Source: Neopusillimonas maritima
Lineage (GTDB): Bacteria; Pseudomonadota; Gammaproteobacteria; Burkholderiales; Burkholderiaceae_B
Length of the DNA stretch: 64,000 nucleotides
Assembly: GCF_040930455.2 (NCBI RefSeq)
Contig: NZ_CP170494.1
Strand: one strand, 5' to 3'
This document shows, one piece after another, positions 26,823 through 35,727 of the stretch. The notes under the pieces are model-generated. The model had not been told where the DNA came from. It saw only the letters and a list, made by a program, of their open reading frames with translations, and did not search any database. Position 1 is the stretch's first letter. Each line of letters opens with the position of its first letter. Both the position numbers and the translations under genes were made by a program.

Positions 26823-26878
26823 AAGTCTTGTATAGCCATAATCTACTGCGGAAACCACTTGGTTTCAATATGAACTAA

Positions 26879-27985
26879 ATGACATATAAGTTCCAGGCAC
26901 GACTGCGATCTGAATGGGTGCTCGAAAAGCCAGGTGGCGAGACATTCGCCCTGGGCGATATTCTGCGCCTGTTGTCGGCCATTGATACCTTGGGCCACAT
27001 TGCCGGTGCGTGCCGTGAAAGCGGTTTGTCGTATCGGCATGGCTGGGGCTTGTTGCGCCGGGCCGAGAAAGAGTTCGACACCAGTTTACTGGAAACCAGT
27101 CGCCGTCAGGGTACCCGTTTAACACCGTTTGCCCAGCATTTGTTATGGGCAAACCGGCGCGTTGATGCGCGTTTGGCGCCTACTTTACAAAGCATGTCGT
27201 CGGAATTGCAGGAAGAGCTCGACAGTCTGTATCCGGAAAGCCGGCCTCGCTTGCGTTTGCACGCCAGCCATGGTTTTGCGGTAGAAGGGCTCATTCAGCA
27301 GGCGGGGCAGCACGACACGCTTTCTATCGAGTTGCGTTACCGCACCGCCATCGAGGCTTTGGCTTCATTGAATCGGGGCGAGTGCGATTTAGCGGGCTTT
27401 CAGGTGCCTACAGGAGAGTTCGAGCAACCGATTCTGGCGCATTACAACCCTTGGCTCGATACGGATCGTCATTGCCTGGTGTACCTGGCGCAGCGCGATA
27501 CCGGCATGTTTGTTCACCCCGATAACCCCAAAGGCATTCATACCATTGCCGATCTGGTTAAGCCCGATGTGCGTTTCGTGAACCGGCAAACCGGTTCCAG
27601 TACGCGTTTGTTGGTTGGTTTGATGCTGTCCCGGTTAGGTATCGATACGGCGCAAGTGGTGGGTTACGACAGTAGCGAATTTACCCATATGGCGATCGCG
27701 GCGCACGTTGCCAGCGGTATGGCCGATGTGGGTATCGGTGTGGAAACGGCGGCCTGGCGTTGTGGGTTGGCTTTTATACCCCTGGCTAAAGAGCGCTATT
27801 TCTTTGCGGTGAATCGCGACAGCCTGGAAACACCGCAAATGCAGCAGTTACTGGCCTTGCTGACGGGCAACGCATATCGTGATTACGTTGCAGGGCTGGC
27901 GGGCTATGAATCGCGTAATATGGGGCAAGTATTGGCACTCGAGGAAGCCTTTCCTTTGGGTGCAACGAAAATGAAGGTGGCGTAG
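26879..27985 (+). CDS. ModE-like HTH regulator with molybdate/PBP-like effector domain (FdsR-like)
   Basis: This 368-residue protein has an N-terminal winged helix of the ModE/LysR kind (about 20-90: ILRLLSAIDTLGHIAGACRESGLSYRHGWGLLRRAEK). A C-terminal periplasmic-binding-protein-like domain (about 120-350) is of the type seen in molybdate- or tungstate-responsive regulators, with GSSTRLLVGLMLSRLGID and MADVGIGVETAAW. It is divergent from fdsGBACD and followed after 26 bases by moaA and mobA. That context suggests it matches formate dehydrogenase expression to formate or molybdate supply. The ligand and whether it activates or represses are inference. Confidence 0.82.
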   Translation: MTYKFQARLRSEWVLEKPGGETFALGDILRLLSAIDTLGHIAGACRESGLSYRHGWGLLRRAEKEFDTSLLETSRRQGTRLTPFAQHLLWANRRVDARLAPTLQSMSSELQEELDSLYPESRPRLRLHASHGFAVEGLIQQAGQHDTLSIELRYRTAIEALASLNRGECDLAGFQVPTGEFEQPILAHYNPWLDTDRHCLVYLAQRDTGMFVHPDNPKGIHTIADLVKPDVRFVNRQTGSSTRLLVGLMLSRLGIDTAQVVGYDSSEFTHMAIAAHVASGMADVGIGVETAAWRCGLAFIPLAKERYFFAVNRDSLETPQMQQLLALLTGNAYRDYVAGLAGYESRNMGQVLALEEAFPLGATKMKVA

Positions 27986-28011
27986 ATGCCGCGCAAGTTT
28001 GGCAAAAAGCA

Positions 28012-29109
28012 ATGAGCAAAGTTTTTTACATGGCGCCGGAAGGGCGCGCAAGCGATGTGGAGCTGCAAACCGGGCAATGGCAAAAAGGTGAGCCGCTGCT
28101 GGATACGCGCAAGCGTCCGCTACGCGATTTACGCATTTCAGTCACCGACCGTTGCAATTTTCGCTGCACGTATTGCATGCCGCGTGAAGTGTTCGACGCG
28201 AATTATCCTTTCATGCCGCATGCGTCGTTGTTGTCGTTTGAAGAAATTACGCGGCTTGCTTCGGTGGCGGTTAGCCAGGGCGTGCAAAAAATTCGCTTAA
28301 CCGGCGGCGAACCCCTGTTGCGTAAAGATATTGAAAAACTGGTGGCCATGCTGGCGGAACTGCGCACACCGCAGGGTGACCCGGTGGAACTCACATTAAC
28401 CACCAATGCCACCTTGTTGCGTAAAAAAGCGGCCGCCTTGAAAGAGGCGGGTTTGAATCGAGTGACGGTTAGCCTCGATGCACTCGACCCGGTATTGTTC
28501 GAGCAAATGAGCGATAGCCAAGTGGCCGTAGACACAGTGCTTGACGGCATACAGGCCGCTGCTGAAGTGGGGCTGGCGCCGGTTAAGGTCAATATGGTGG
28601 TTCGCAAGGGTTTGAACGACAGCCAGATCTTACCTATGGCTGAATACTTCCGGAATTCCGGCCACGTGCTGCGTTTCATTGAGTATATGGACGTGGGTTC
28701 CACGAACGGCTGGAACCTGGACGAAGTGGTGACCGGCAAAGAAATTCTGTCCCTTATTGGTGCGCAGTATCCACTTGAGCCGGTGCAGGCGGATTACGCC
28801 GGGGAAGTGGCCGAGCGTTGGCGCTATCAAGACGGCAGTGGAGAAATTGGCGTTATCACCAGTGTGTCGCATCCGTTCTGCGGCGATTGCTCCCGCGCCC
28901 GCATGTCACCCGAGGGCCGCCTGTATTTATGTTTGTTTGCCGACCAGGGCTACGACTTGCGCGCCGTTTTGCGCGGTGGTGCGTCCAACGAGGAACTGGC
29001 CGCTCATTTGGCCGGAATCTGGCAAGGCCGAACCGACCGCTATTCCGAGCAGCGCGGTAAGGAAACGGTTTCGCGTCGCAAGATTGAAATGAGTTATATC
29101 GGCGGATGA
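28012..29109 (+). CDS. moaA: GTP 3',8-cyclase MoaA
   Basis: A radical-SAM enzyme that starts molybdenum-cofactor synthesis by cyclising GTP. The N-terminal radical-SAM cluster motif is DRCNFRCTYCMP (about residues 44-55), RLTGGEPLLRKDI follows, and the C-terminal second 4Fe-4S site is HPFCGDCSRARMS plus the Cys in LYLCLF. The protein is 365 residues and ends in SYIGG, the conserved GG tail. It is probably cotranscribed with the upstream regulator and with mobA. Confidence 0.96.
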   Translation: MSKVFYMAPEGRASDVELQTGQWQKGEPLLDTRKRPLRDLRISVTDRCNFRCTYCMPREVFDANYPFMPHASLLSFEEITRLASVAVSQGVQKIRLTGGEPLLRKDIEKLVAMLAELRTPQGDPVELTLTTNATLLRKKAAALKEAGLNRVTVSLDALDPVLFEQMSDSQVAVDTVLDGIQAAAEVGLAPVKVNMVVRKGLNDSQILPMAEYFRNSGHVLRFIEYMDVGSTNGWNLDEVVTGKEILSLIGAQYPLEPVQADYAGEVAERWRYQDGSGEIGVITSVSHPFCGDCSRARMSPEGRLYLCLFADQGYDLRAVLRGGASNEELAAHLAGIWQGRTDRYSEQRGKETVSRRKIEMSYIGG

Positions 29110-29164
29110 GCGCGCGAATCACGAATAAACACGCACGAATAATTATTGCTCACTCGGTTAATGC

Positions 29165-29770
29165 ATGACTACGCAGGTGATTTCTGCTGATCAAATTACC
29201 GGTTTGGTCCTGGCCGGCGGGCGGGGCAGCCGCATGGGGGCAGATAAGGCGGCGTTGGAACTGGGTGGTGAAACACTGGCAGCCCGCGCGCAGCGTTACC
29301 TTGCTGCGCGTACAGGCCAGGTTTGGTTAAGTGCCAACCAAACCCAGCAAGGGCATTTATTTGCGCAAGTGTTGGCCGATGACCCGGTTTACGGCGCCCA
29401 GGCGGGGCCGTTGGCGGGTGTGGCCACGGCGCTGGCAGCACTGACAACACCATGGCTTTTAACGTTGCCGGTTGATATTCCCTGGTTGCCAGACGATTTG
29501 CATGTTCGCCTGGTCGATGCGGTGGGGTCAACGCCGGCAAAAGTGGCGTATGCCCGCACGAACGACAGAGACCACCCCTTATGTATGCTGGTGCATCAAA
29601 GCCTGGCCGCGTCTTTACACCATTATTTGCTGGGTGGCGATCGCAAAGTGTTGCTGTGGCTTCATGCGCAACAGGCTGTGCCGGTAACGTTCACCGACGA
29701 CGAAGCGCTGTTTGCCAATTTGAATACGCCGGAAGATTTGGCCTGGGCGCGACACCGTTTGGGTGAGTAA
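29165..29770 (+). CDS. mobA: Molybdenum cofactor guanylyltransferase MobA
   Basis: MobA attaches GMP to molybdopterin to form the MGD cofactor that bacterial formate dehydrogenase needs. The nucleotide-binding motif LVLAGGRGSRMGADKAAL is near the start, LPVDIPWLP carries the metal-binding Asp, and NLNTPEDL is the usual C-terminal segment. The length of 201 residues is normal. It ends 9 bases before the end of convergent moeA. Confidence 0.94.
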   Translation: MTTQVISADQITGLVLAGGRGSRMGADKAALELGGETLAARAQRYLAARTGQVWLSANQTQQGHLFAQVLADDPVYGAQAGPLAGVATALAALTTPWLLTLPVDIPWLPDDLHVRLVDAVGSTPAKVAYARTNDRDHPLCMLVHQSLAASLHHYLLGGDRKVLLWLHAQQAVPVTFTDDEALFANLNTPEDLAWARHRLGE

Positions 29771-29779
29771 CTAGCGTAA

Positions 29780-30985
29780 CTAAACCAGCCAATCGGCAAA
29801 TGCGTAGTACCGAACAATATCCTCGTCTTTCACGACAGTATTGGCCGGGATGCGCGCCAGCCCCGAAGCCCATGGCAGCGAGCTGATAATGGCCGAGCCT
29901 TGCAACTCGTAGGGAACCAGTGACAACTCGCCGTTGTTATTCGATTTGGTTTGTACACGCAAAAATTCTTCGCGCGTTTCATTGAACTGACGGTTCGACC
30001 GCAAACGACCATACATGACACGCGGGCGGGTTTCGGTGCGACCTTGCATCGCCCGAATCAGGGGCGAGACCAGCAAGGCGCAAACCACAAATGCCGATAC
30101 GGGGTTGCCGGGCAGGCACACAATAGGGGTGCCCTGTGCCTGGGCCAGTGCCACCGGCTTACCGGGTTTCATGGCCACTTTCCACAAATCGAGTTTGCCG
30201 CCTAATAATTCAATAGTGGGCTTCACCAGGTCTTTCTCGCCAACCGAAACACCGCCTACGGTCAGGACCAGGTCGCAATCCTGCAGCAGTGTTTTGAATG
30301 CCGACTCAATTGATTCATGCGTGTCGGTGGCATGTAACTGGTGCACCACCGTGGCGCCCAGTTTTGCCACCAGGGCGGCCAGCATGGCACCGTTGGAGTT
30401 GTACAGTTGCGCCGGGCCAAGTGCTTGACCAGGGCTAACCAGTTCATCGCCGGTGGTAAGAATACCCACTTTCAGACGTGCCCATACTTCAACCTGATGA
30501 ATTCCCTGGGAGGCCAGTAAGCCGATTTGAGCCGGCCCAAGTACGGTACCGGGTTGCAGTAATTCCTGTTCTTTCTCAACATCTTCGCCTTTTTTGCGCA
30601 CGTGCGCACCGGCAACCGGCGGCGTGTTGATGACGATGGCGTTGTCGGTTTCCGTGGTGTCTTCCTGCATGACAACGGTGTCAGCGCCTTCGGGCATCAA
30701 GCTGCCGGTGAACAGGCGAATGGTGTGGCCCGGTTTCAATGGCTCGGGCGGTTCACCTGCAAAGCAGCGTTGCTGTATGGGTAACGTTGTGCCTGCTTCA
30801 TAGTCGGCCAGTCGAATGGCGTAACCATCCATGGCACTGTTGTCGGCCGGGGGAAGGTCAACTTGAGCGCTTAAAGCCGTTGCCAACACACGACCCTGAG
30901 CCTCTTCCAGCGAGCAGGTTTCCTTGCGCGTAGGGGCAGTGGCTGCCTGGGCCAGGTGTTCCTGAGCGGTATCGAAATCAAGCAT
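29780..30985 (-). CDS. moeA: Molybdopterin molybdenumtransferase MoeA
   Basis: MoeA inserts molybdate into adenylylated molybdopterin. Signatures are NSAMDGYAIR (about 52-61), GTPIVCLPGNPVSAFV and the central MoCF domain TGDELVSPGQ and TVGGVSVGEKDL. An upstream in-frame start at 31033 lies inside moaB. ATG 30985 is 2 bases after the moaB stop and gives the normal N-terminus MLDFDTAQEH, about 401 residues. It is the last gene of the moaC-D-E-B-moeA run. Confidence 0.93.
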   Translation of the reverse strand: MLDFDTAQEHLAQAATAPTRKETCSLEEAQGRVLATALSAQVDLPPADNSAMDGYAIRLADYEAGTTLPIQQRCFAGEPPEPLKPGHTIRLFTGSLMPEGADTVVMQEDTTETDNAIVINTPPVAGAHVRKKGEDVEKEQELLQPGTVLGPAQIGLLASQGIHQVEVWARLKVGILTTGDELVSPGQALGPAQLYNSNGAMLAALVAKLGATVVHQLHATDTHESIESAFKTLLQDCDLVLTVGGVSVGEKDLVKPTIELLGGKLDLWKVAMKPGKPVALAQAQGTPIVCLPGNPVSAFVVCALLVSPLIRAMQGRTETRPRVMYGRLRSNRQFNETREEFLRVQTKSNNNGELSLVPYELQGSAIISSLPWASGLARIPANTVVKDEDIVRYYAFADWLV

Positions 30986-30987
30986 GG

Positions 30988-31521
30988 TTAGTCCGTTTTC
31001 AGTGTTTTCAAATAATGCGTGGCGAAATTGCACGGGCGGTGCGTGCTGTCGAGCTGTTCTTTAATAATGCGCTCCCATGCCGTACGGCACGCGTTGGTGG
31101 AGCCGGGCATGCAGAAAATTAGTGTGTTGTTGGCGGCGCCTGCGAAGGCGTCTGATTGTAAGGTTGAACTGCCAATTTCAAGAAATGAAAGATGGCGGAA
31201 TAATTCACCAAAACCGGCAATGGTCATGTCGAGCAAAGGCGTAACGGCAGCGCCGGTGGATTTCTGATGCGAGAAACCTGTGCCGCCGTTGGTGAGGATA
31301 ATGTGTACATTGGGGTCGGCAACCCAGTCGCTGATGACTTTGCGAATGTGATACACATTGCCGCTGCTAATATCGCGACGCACGCACTGATGGCCCGCCT
31401 GGGCAACAGCCTGGGCCAGGTAGTCGCCCGATGTGTCGTTGGCCGCAGTTCGGGTGTCGGAAATAGTGAGTACCGCGCAATTAAGCGCGACCTTTGGCGT
31501 GTTGGAAGTGGCTTTCGTCAC
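30988..31521 (-). CDS. moaB: Molybdenum cofactor biosynthesis protein MoaB (MoaB/Mog)
   Basis: A 177-residue MoCF-domain protein. LTNGGTGFSHQKSTGAAVTPLL and FCMPGSTNACRTAW are the MoaB/Mog motifs of molybdopterin adenylylation. In bacteria without a separate mogA, MoaB-like proteins can take that role; no mogA is seen here. It lies between moaE and moeA with close spacing on both sides. Confidence 0.9.
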   Translation of the reverse strand: MTKATSNTPKVALNCAVLTISDTRTAANDTSGDYLAQAVAQAGHQCVRRDISSGNVYHIRKVISDWVADPNVHIILTNGGTGFSHQKSTGAAVTPLLDMTIAGFGELFRHLSFLEIGSSTLQSDAFAGAANNTLIFCMPGSTNACRTAWERIIKEQLDSTHRPCNFATHYLKTLKTD

Positions 31522-31539
31522 GTTCTGAGGTCCTTCTTT

Positions 31540-32007
31540 TTACGATGCTTGCTTGGTTTCCCATTCCTGGGTTTTCCGGGCGTCCGACTCGCGTTGCTGT
31601 ACCCAGAATTGCTCGCCGTTTGCCAGTGTTTCACGTTTCCAGAATGGCGCGCGTGTTTTCAGCGCGTCGATAATGAATTCACAAGCGCGAAATGCATCGC
31701 CCCGGTGCGCACTGGCCACACCGACAAACACAATCTGCTCACCGTTATGCATTTCGCCCACGCGATGCACGACAACCGGCTCCGCCGTGTTCCAGCGTGA
31801 TTGCGCTTGTTGGCAAATATCGCCTATTTCACGTTCACACATGCCTGGATAATGCTCAAGAAACAACGTATGTGTTTCTTTTTCGCCGGCGTAATCACGC
31901 ACATAACCTGTGAAGGTAACCAGTGCACCGGCATGTTTGGCTGTGCGCTCGCGCAAATCGGCGGTGAGCTCGGCGCTGTTGAAGTCTTCAGTTTGTACAA
32001 CAACCAT
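31540..32007 (-). CDS. moaE: Molybdopterin synthase catalytic subunit MoaE
   Basis: MoaE, with thiocarboxylated MoaD, converts cPMP to molybdopterin. GALVTFTGYVRDYAG, the HRVGEMHNGEQIV segment and the catalytic region FIIDALKTRAPFWKRE are diagnostic. The frame is open up to 32079 inside moaD, but ATG 32007 directly follows the moaD stop and gives MVVVQTEDFNSAE, 155 residues, the normal size. Confidence 0.94.
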   Translation of the reverse strand: MVVVQTEDFNSAELTADLRERTAKHAGALVTFTGYVRDYAGEKETHTLFLEHYPGMCEREIGDICQQAQSRWNTAEPVVVHRVGEMHNGEQIVFVGVASAHRGDAFRACEFIIDALKTRAPFWKRETLANGEQFWVQQRESDARKTQEWETKQAS

Positions 32008-32008
32008 G

Positions 32009-32248
32009 TCAGCCTCCGGTAACGGGTTCAAATACTGCCACTTCATCACCCGGATTAATAACGGCGCTTGGCTTGACATGAAACTGATTCACCGCCAGTT
32101 TCAGACGGCGCGTGGGCGCCAGTTGCGGGTATTTCTGTTCCAGGGCATTGAGCCACTGTTCGCCGGTAATGGGTTCGTTCAGCGGCCAGTTTTCCAGCCG
32201 GGTGCCGGTAAGCTCGGCAACCTGGGCGAAGTACAGAACGTTAATCAC
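32009..32248 (-). CDS. moaD: Molybdopterin synthase sulfur-carrier subunit MoaD
   Basis: A ubiquitin-fold sulfur carrier that ends in the required Gly-Gly (EPVTGG), which is thiocarboxylated by MoeB. An ATG at 32263 is possible but overlaps the Shine-Dalgarno. GTG 32248 has GGAG nine bases upstream, overlaps the moaC stop in GTGATTAA, and gives a typical 79-residue MINVLYFAQVAELTGT start. Confidence 0.9.
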   Translation of the reverse strand: MINVLYFAQVAELTGTRLENWPLNEPITGEQWLNALEQKYPQLAPTRRLKLAVNQFHVKPSAVINPGDEVAVFEPVTGG

Positions 32249-32738
32249 TGTGCCATTCTCCACTTTTACCTCCCGACTTATGTTTCAGCTTGATCTGTTC
32301 AATGATAATGCCTTTATCGGCCGCTTTGCACATATCGTAGATGGTGAGTGCGGCGACACTGCAGGCGGTCATGGCCTCCATTTCCACACCGGTTTTGGCA
32401 TCGGTGCGGCAGATGGAGCGAACAGTAATGCTGTGGTTCTCTTCATTCAGTTCAAAATCGATCCCGGCAAAGCTCAGCGGCAGGCTATGGCACAGGGGAA
32501 TTAATTCGGCACATCGTTTGGCGGCCAGAATGCCGGCCACGCGCGCGGTATTCAATACGTCGCCCTTGGCGTTGTCTTTCGCGGTGAGCAAAGCAAAAGC
32601 CTGTTGGCTCATGCGCACGATGCCCTGCGCAGTAGCGCTGCGTTGGGTGGCGTGTTTGCTACCGACATCCACCATGCGGATTTGACCGCCTTCATCCAGG
32701 TGGCTTAGGGTAAGATCGGGGTCATTTGAGGAACTCAT
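32241..32738 (-). CDS. moaC: Cyclic pyranopterin monophosphate synthase MoaC
   Basis: MoaC rearranges the MoaA product to cPMP. The conserved stretch AKRCAELIPLCHSLPLSF, with catalytic residues, then GVEMEAMTACSVAALTIYDMCKA and the end IKLKHKSGGKSGEW identify it. ATG 32738 is chosen over a TTG at 32753 because it gives the more usual N-terminus; about 165 residues. It is the first gene of the minus-strand moa run, divergent from the peroxiredoxin. Confidence 0.93.
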   Translation of the reverse strand: MSSSNDPDLTLSHLDEGGQIRMVDVGSKHATQRSATAQGIVRMSQQAFALLTAKDNAKGDVLNTARVAGILAAKRCAELIPLCHSLPLSFAGIDFELNEENHSITVRSICRTDAKTGVEMEAMTACSVAALTIYDMCKAADKGIIIEQIKLKHKSGGKSGEWHSD

Positions 32739-32848
32739 AGTCGGAAATATCAACTTAAAAGAACAATGATATACGTAATAAGTCCTTTATTGGGGTTATC
32801 CCCAGGGTATAAAATGCGGGTTCATACTTAAACAGGTGGAGAAACGAA

Positions 32849-33352
32849 ATGGCAATTCAGAAAGGTGACCAGATTCCAGACGGAACGTTAACGGAATTTG
32901 TGGAAGTTGAAACAGAAGGGTGTTCGCTCGGGCCTAACGCGTTCAAGGTGGCCGATTTGGTGAAAGGCAAAAAAATTGCGGTTTTTGCGGTGCCGGGCGC
33001 CTTTACGCCTACCTGCTCGGCCAAGCACGTTCCCAGCTATCTTGAGCATTACGATGCTTTGAAGGCAGCGGGCATCGACGAAATCTGGTGTGTGGCAGTG
33101 AATGATGCATTCGTCATGGGCGCCTGGGGGCGCGACCAGAAAGTGAATGGGCGCATTCGCATGATGGCCGACGGCAGCGGTTTGTGGACCAAGCAATTGG
33201 GTCTGGAGCTTGATTTAACCGAGCGCGGCCTGGGTGTGCGTTCGCAGCGTTATTCCATGGTGATTGATAACGGCGTCGTGACGCAGCTGAATCTTGAGCA
33301 AGGCGGCGGTTATGAAGTCAGTGATGCCGAAACAATGTTGAAGCAACTCTAA
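32849..33352 (+). CDS. Peroxiredoxin (Prx5-type, glutaredoxin-dependent class)
   Basis: A 167-residue thiol peroxidase of the Prx5/PRX type II group. The peroxidatic Cys is in PGAFTPTCSAKHVPSY (about residue 54), and the Arg in LGVRSQRYSMVIDNG completes the active site. Such enzymes reduce H2O2 and organic peroxides with glutathione/glutaredoxin or thioredoxin. A GTGGAG precedes the ATG by 7 bases. It stands alone between the moa run and an MFS gene. Confidence 0.93.
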   Translation: MAIQKGDQIPDGTLTEFVEVETEGCSLGPNAFKVADLVKGKKIAVFAVPGAFTPTCSAKHVPSYLEHYDALKAAGIDEIWCVAVNDAFVMGAWGRDQKVNGRIRMMADGSGLWTKQLGLELDLTERGLGVRSQRYSMVIDNGVVTQLNLEQGGGYEVSDAETMLKQL

Positions 33353-33391
33353 CTTGAAGTAACTCTAACCCATTAAATTTAGCGAGGTTGA

Positions 33392-34717
33392 ATGCTTAGC
33401 GCAGTTGCGTCCTTTTCTTCGTTGTACTTTGCCACGTTGTTGTTGCTCCTGGGAACAGGGCTCATCAATACGTACTTGGGCATTAGTTTAGCGGAGGCTC
33501 AGGTTTCGGAAATCTGGGTGGGGACGCTGATTGCGGTGTACTACCTTGGGTTGGTGCTGGGCGCGCGAACAGGTCATCGTTTGATTGCCAGTGTCGGGCA
33601 TATTCGCGCTTACACGGCCACTGCCGCGGTCGTTACTGTGGCGGTCCTGGTTCAGGCATTGGTTGATAATTTGTGGGTGTGGACCTTTCTGCGTTTTATG
33701 GCCGGCCTGGCAATGGTGACGCAGTTCATTTCCATTGAAAGCTGGTTGAACGAACAAACTGACAACACCTCACGTGGGCGTGTATTGGCCTTCTACATGG
33801 TGTTTTCAGGGTTGGGTACGGTTCTGGGGCAGTTGTCTCTAACCCTTTTCCCCGAGCTCGATTTCCGGCCCCTGGTATTCGCGGGTATTTGTTCCATTTT
33901 GTGTTTGATTCCGGTGGCGCTAACGCGCAGGCTGCACCCCACTGTGCCGCAACCCGCGCCCATTATGTTGTTTTATTACTTGAAGCGCGTACCCATGTCG
34001 TTAGCCGTTGTGCTTGTTGGCGGCGTGTTAACGGGCTCTTTCTACGGGTTGGGCCCGGTTTTTGCCTACAAACAAAACCTAAGCAGTGATCAGGTGGCTA
34101 TTTTTGTAGCGGCTGCAGTGGCAGCCGGGCTCGTGTCGCAGTGGCCGCTCGGGTGGTTGGCCGACCGTGTCGATCGGGCCGGCCTCATTCGTATCAATGC
34201 TTTATTGTTGTTCATGATCACCGTGCCGCTTTGGGGTTGGCTGGATTTGCCATATTGGGCTTTGTTGGTGCTGTCGTGCGGGCTGGGGGTGCTGCAGTTT
34301 ACGCTGTATCCCATTGGGGCTGCTTTTGCCAACGATAACGTTGACCCAGAGCGGCGAGTTGGCTTAAGTGCTGTGTTGCTCATGGTGTATGGTTTTGGAG
34401 CATGTCTGGGGCCATTGCTTGTGGGCGTGATTATGCGTGAACTGCAGGCTGGCACATTGTTTATCTTTGCGGCGGTTTGTGCAGCATTATTGGTGGCTTA
34501 TGTCCGACCGGAGCGTGTCACAGGCGAAAATCTGAGTCAGGATGCGCCTACCCACTTTGTGCCCATGACCGAAATTCAAACTACTCCGGTGGTGGCGGAA
34601 ATGGATCCTCGTGTAGACCCCGAGACGGATATATCGCACAACGTCGATCCCATGGAAGAAGAGCAAGACGCAATACAAAATTCGGACGACGGCCGGATAC
34701 CTTCAGGCTCCGGTTAG
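33392..34717 (+). CDS. MFS transporter (YcaD-like) with acidic cytoplasmic tail
   Basis: About twelve membrane segments fill residues 1-385. MFS_1 features such as GARTGHRLIASVGH (loop 2-3) and PLGWLADRVDRAG (loop 8-9) are visible, with the YcaD-like FISIESWLNEQTDNTSRGRVLAFYM segment in the middle. A hydrophilic, Asp/Glu/Pro-rich tail of about 55 residues follows and is unusual for length. The substrate is unknown. It stands 40 bases after the peroxiredoxin gene. Confidence 0.88.
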   Translation: MLSAVASFSSLYFATLLLLLGTGLINTYLGISLAEAQVSEIWVGTLIAVYYLGLVLGARTGHRLIASVGHIRAYTATAAVVTVAVLVQALVDNLWVWTFLRFMAGLAMVTQFISIESWLNEQTDNTSRGRVLAFYMVFSGLGTVLGQLSLTLFPELDFRPLVFAGICSILCLIPVALTRRLHPTVPQPAPIMLFYYLKRVPMSLAVVLVGGVLTGSFYGLGPVFAYKQNLSSDQVAIFVAAAVAAGLVSQWPLGWLADRVDRAGLIRINALLLFMITVPLWGWLDLPYWALLVLSCGLGVLQFTLYPIGAAFANDNVDPERRVGLSAVLLMVYGFGACLGPLLVGVIMRELQAGTLFIFAAVCAALLVAYVRPERVTGENLSQDAPTHFVPMTEIQTTPVVAEMDPRVDPETDISHNVDPMEEEQDAIQNSDDGRIPSGSG

Positions 34718-34808
34718 TAAGGGTCATCGGGAAATGGTCCTGGTAAAAAGCCTGGGTTGGGCCTGGAAAAAGTGAGTTTCGTTCTAATTAATTAGCAGAC
34801 AGAATGCT

Positions 34809-35663
34809 TTATATGGCGTTGAACAATAGCAGCATTGCGGCAATGGCCAAAGCGATGCCAATGACGTTCACCTTTCCCAAACGCTCGCGGAAAATAACAG
34901 CGCCAATAAGTGTGCCGGTGCAAATAACACCTATATTCATTGCGGCAAAAACCAGGCTGGGATTTTCCGGGAACAGTTGGTGGGCGCGGATATAAAAATA
35001 AATATTGCCGAAGTTAAGCACACCTAACAGCAAGCCTGCTATGACATTTCTTGCTGTCCACGGCGTTTTTTTGAACACTAGAATCAGTAGCATGAAGCCG
35101 CCGGCCAGCACAAAAGCCCCCAGCAAACTGGTGGCGAATTGACTGCCGGTCCGCGCCAGTTGCTTAAACAGAATGTCGATAACGCCATAGCCCAGCCATA
35201 CACCGATAAGCGCAAGCGGGGTTAGAAAAGCGCGTGGTTGACTTGGGTTAAGGTTTTTTTTCTTTATCAACAAACAGATCAGGGCAGCGAACGCCAGTGC
35301 CATCCCCAGTAACTTCTGAGTCGTTAAAACTTCGTTAAAAAACAGGAACGCAGCAAGTAGCGGTATCAGCAGGGAAAGGCGTTGTGCGGCATCGCTTAAG
35401 ACAATGCCCGCATGGCGCACGGCCATTGCCATAACGAGAAAGACAGTCGGTAAAAGCAAACCGAGTGCGCTCAGTAGCCCCCAGGCGTCGGGGTTGTTCA
35501 GCAGGGTTTGCGGTTGCGGTTGCAACAGGCCCAGCGTCAGTATTGTAGCGGCGATATAGTTCACGGCGATAGCTTGACCCAGATCGAATCGTCTGGATCG
35601 TGCCAATTTAAGCAGCACCGAAACGGCTACGCTGCAGCCTATGCTTAGCAAAAGGACGTACAT
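34809..35663 (-). CDS. DMT-superfamily (EamA-like) transporter
   Basis: A 284-residue membrane protein with about ten hydrophobic segments arranged as two five-helix halves, typical of EamA/DMT carriers. The late segment with SLVFAAMNIGVICTGTLIGAVIFRERLG is the common end of the second repeat. The substrate cannot be inferred. It faces the MFS gene convergently with about 90 bases between them. Confidence 0.82.
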   Translation of the reverse strand: MYVLLLSIGCSVAVSVLLKLARSRRFDLGQAIAVNYIAATILTLGLLQPQPQTLLNNPDAWGLLSALGLLLPTVFLVMAMAVRHAGIVLSDAAQRLSLLIPLLAAFLFFNEVLTTQKLLGMALAFAALICLLIKKKNLNPSQPRAFLTPLALIGVWLGYGVIDILFKQLARTGSQFATSLLGAFVLAGGFMLLILVFKKTPWTARNVIAGLLLGVLNFGNIYFYIRAHQLFPENPSLVFAAMNIGVICTGTLIGAVIFRERLGKVNVIGIALAIAAMLLLFNAI

Positions 35664-35727
35664 GTGAAGGAAAGAGGGCCGCCTGAAAGCTCGAGGCGGC
35701 CCTTGCTGGTGTTCCTAAGAAAGTTCG

